Positions 5,436 to 5,873 of a DNA stretch of 5,873 nucleotides are shown piece by piece (positions within the stretch are counted from its first letter, which is position 1; every line of letters begins with the position of its first letter). The notes beneath the pieces are model-generated. The model was not told where the DNA came from. It did no database searches and worked only from the letters and a program-made list of their open reading frames with translations. The DNA comes from Alphaproteobacteria bacterium. GTDB taxonomy: Bacteria; Pseudomonadota; Alphaproteobacteria; SHVP01. The stretch lies in assembly GCA_026421105.1 (NCBI GenBank), contig JAPKDI010000094.1, positions 1-5,873 of the forward strand. The letters are read 5' to 3'. The position numbers and the translations under genes were made by a program.

Positions 5436-5873
5436 CTAGATATCCTGTTCCAGTTTCTTGCGAAGGTCCTCGACGTTCTTTTTTGCGCCAGGGAGGAACG
5501 GGTTTACGCGAAGAGCCGCCTCATACGCCTTTACTGCGCTGTCCCAGCGCTCAAGCGCCGAATTGATCAAACCCAACCCCGATAAAGCACCAAAGTGTCG
5601 CGGCTCGCGTGCAAGGGTTTCTTGAATGTCGAGAACGGAGGCATCGAAATTACCCATCAGGTAATACAGTGTCGCACGTCTGTTCCAGCCTTCTGCGAAT
5701 GCCGGGTCACGTTCAATAACTCGCGTGAAGCGCGCCAAGGCATCTCCGTAACGACCCGCGCCCATGGCGTCGTTCCCTGCTTCAATCAGTCGGTCGATGT
5801 CAGGGCTCCCAGACTCGAACCAGAGAGTCCAGATCAATCCTTCGATCAACCTCGCCTCCTGGACGTCACTTGT
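5436..5873 (-). CDS. Tetratricopeptide repeat protein (partial, probable 5' end outside window)
   Basis: The frame is open from the right edge to TAG at 5436-5438, giving 145 visible residues. From the in-frame TTG at 5849 it would be 137. Numbered from that TTG, three TPR units are visible: D17-P49, A50-P83 and R84-P117, followed by a basic C-terminal helix. The blocks FAEGWNRRATLYYLMG (51-66) and PRHFGALSGLGLI (83-95) mark a common alphaproteobacterial TPR family whose members I recall as longer, with an N-terminal export signal. The eight visible codons before the TTG (TSDVQEAR) also fit that family's 'EAR.IE..IW.LW..SG' lead-in, so I favour a start beyond the window. Against this, a perfect AGGAGG lies five bases before the TTG. 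TPRs mediate protein-protein contacts; the partner is unknown. It is coupled to the acyl-CoA dehydrogenase downstream, but no functional link is evident. Confidence 0.85.
   Translation of the reverse strand, partial: TSDVQEARLIEGLIWTLWFESGSPDIDRLIEAGNDAMGAGRYGDALARFTRVIERDPAFAEGWNRRATLYYLMGNFDASVLDIQETLAREPRHFGALSGLGLINSALERWDSAVKAYEAALRVNPFLPGAKKNVEDLRKKLEQDI
5443..5446 (-). promoter_or_regulatory. Shine-Dalgarno AGGA inside the TPR gene's last codons
   Basis: AGGA on the minus strand lies nine bases before the dehydrogenase ATG and within the last codons of the upstream TPR gene. Together with the two-base gap between TAG and ATG, this supports termination-reinitiation coupling. Confidence 0.5.
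5855..5860 (-). promoter_or_regulatory. AGGAGG at ideal distance from an in-frame TTG in the TPR gene
   Basis: A perfect AGGAGG on the minus strand stands five bases before TTG 5849. It could drive a short, leaderless-protein version of the TPR product, or it may simply be the Gln-Glu-Ala codons of a longer gene. Family similarity upstream makes the second reading somewhat more likely. Confidence 0.3.

Noticed and set aside
4282..5566. Several plus-strand and minus-strand frames across the acyl-CoA dehydrogenase and TPR genes
   Set aside because: They are shadows of the two well-supported minus-strand genes and contain no domain of their own.

Overview
The window looks like a piece of an alphaproteobacterial chromosome. 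The best evidence is a three-gene minus-strand cluster: a GapR/DUF2312 nucleoid protein, a DUF1244 protein and an N-formylglutamate amidohydrolase-family enzyme, a combination I know from alphaproteobacteria. Also consistent are an aerobic-type indolepyruvate ferredoxin oxidoreductase C-terminus and a TPR protein with the class's 'PRHFGALSGLGLI' signature. Base composition is moderately GC-rich. I see no rRNA, tRNA, CRISPR array, insertion sequence or phage gene. Coding density is high, and no gap between genes exceeds about 180 bases.

Layout. (1) 1-1257, plus strand: the 3' end of a large indolepyruvate ferredoxin oxidoreductase gene, then after 25 bases an atypical short-chain dehydrogenase/reductase (SDR) whose catalytic tyrosine is phenylalanine. 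(2) 1300-2784, minus strand, read right to left: N-formylglutamate amidohydrolase-like enzyme, DUF1244 protein, GapR. This block converges on the SDR across a 42-base gap that contains one arm of a weak nested stem-loop. (3) 2785-2971: the gap between the amidohydrolase and the divergent MFS gene. It contains what I read as the last 40 or so codons of a decayed EamA/DMT-type transporter on the plus strand, whose stop overlaps the MFS start. (4) 2964-4244, plus strand: a 12-helix MFS transporter of unknown substrate. (5) 4216-5873, minus strand: an acyl-CoA dehydrogenase of the isovaleryl-CoA/long-chain catalytic-base type, preceded two bases upstream by a TPR protein that runs off the right edge. 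The dehydrogenase and the MFS gene overlap tail to tail by 29 bases.

How the genes relate. Oxidation of aryl-pyruvates by the ferredoxin oxidoreductase yields acyl-CoAs, and the acyl-CoA dehydrogenase oxidises acyl-CoAs, so both fit amino-acid or branched/aromatic acid catabolism. They lie in separate transcription units, so a shared pathway is only a possibility. The GapR-DUF1244-amidohydrolase block is a separate, probably housekeeping unit. I found no convincing evidence of a wholly new system. The observations most worth following are the transporter remnant at 2852-2971, the tyrosine-less SDR, and the start of the TPR gene.
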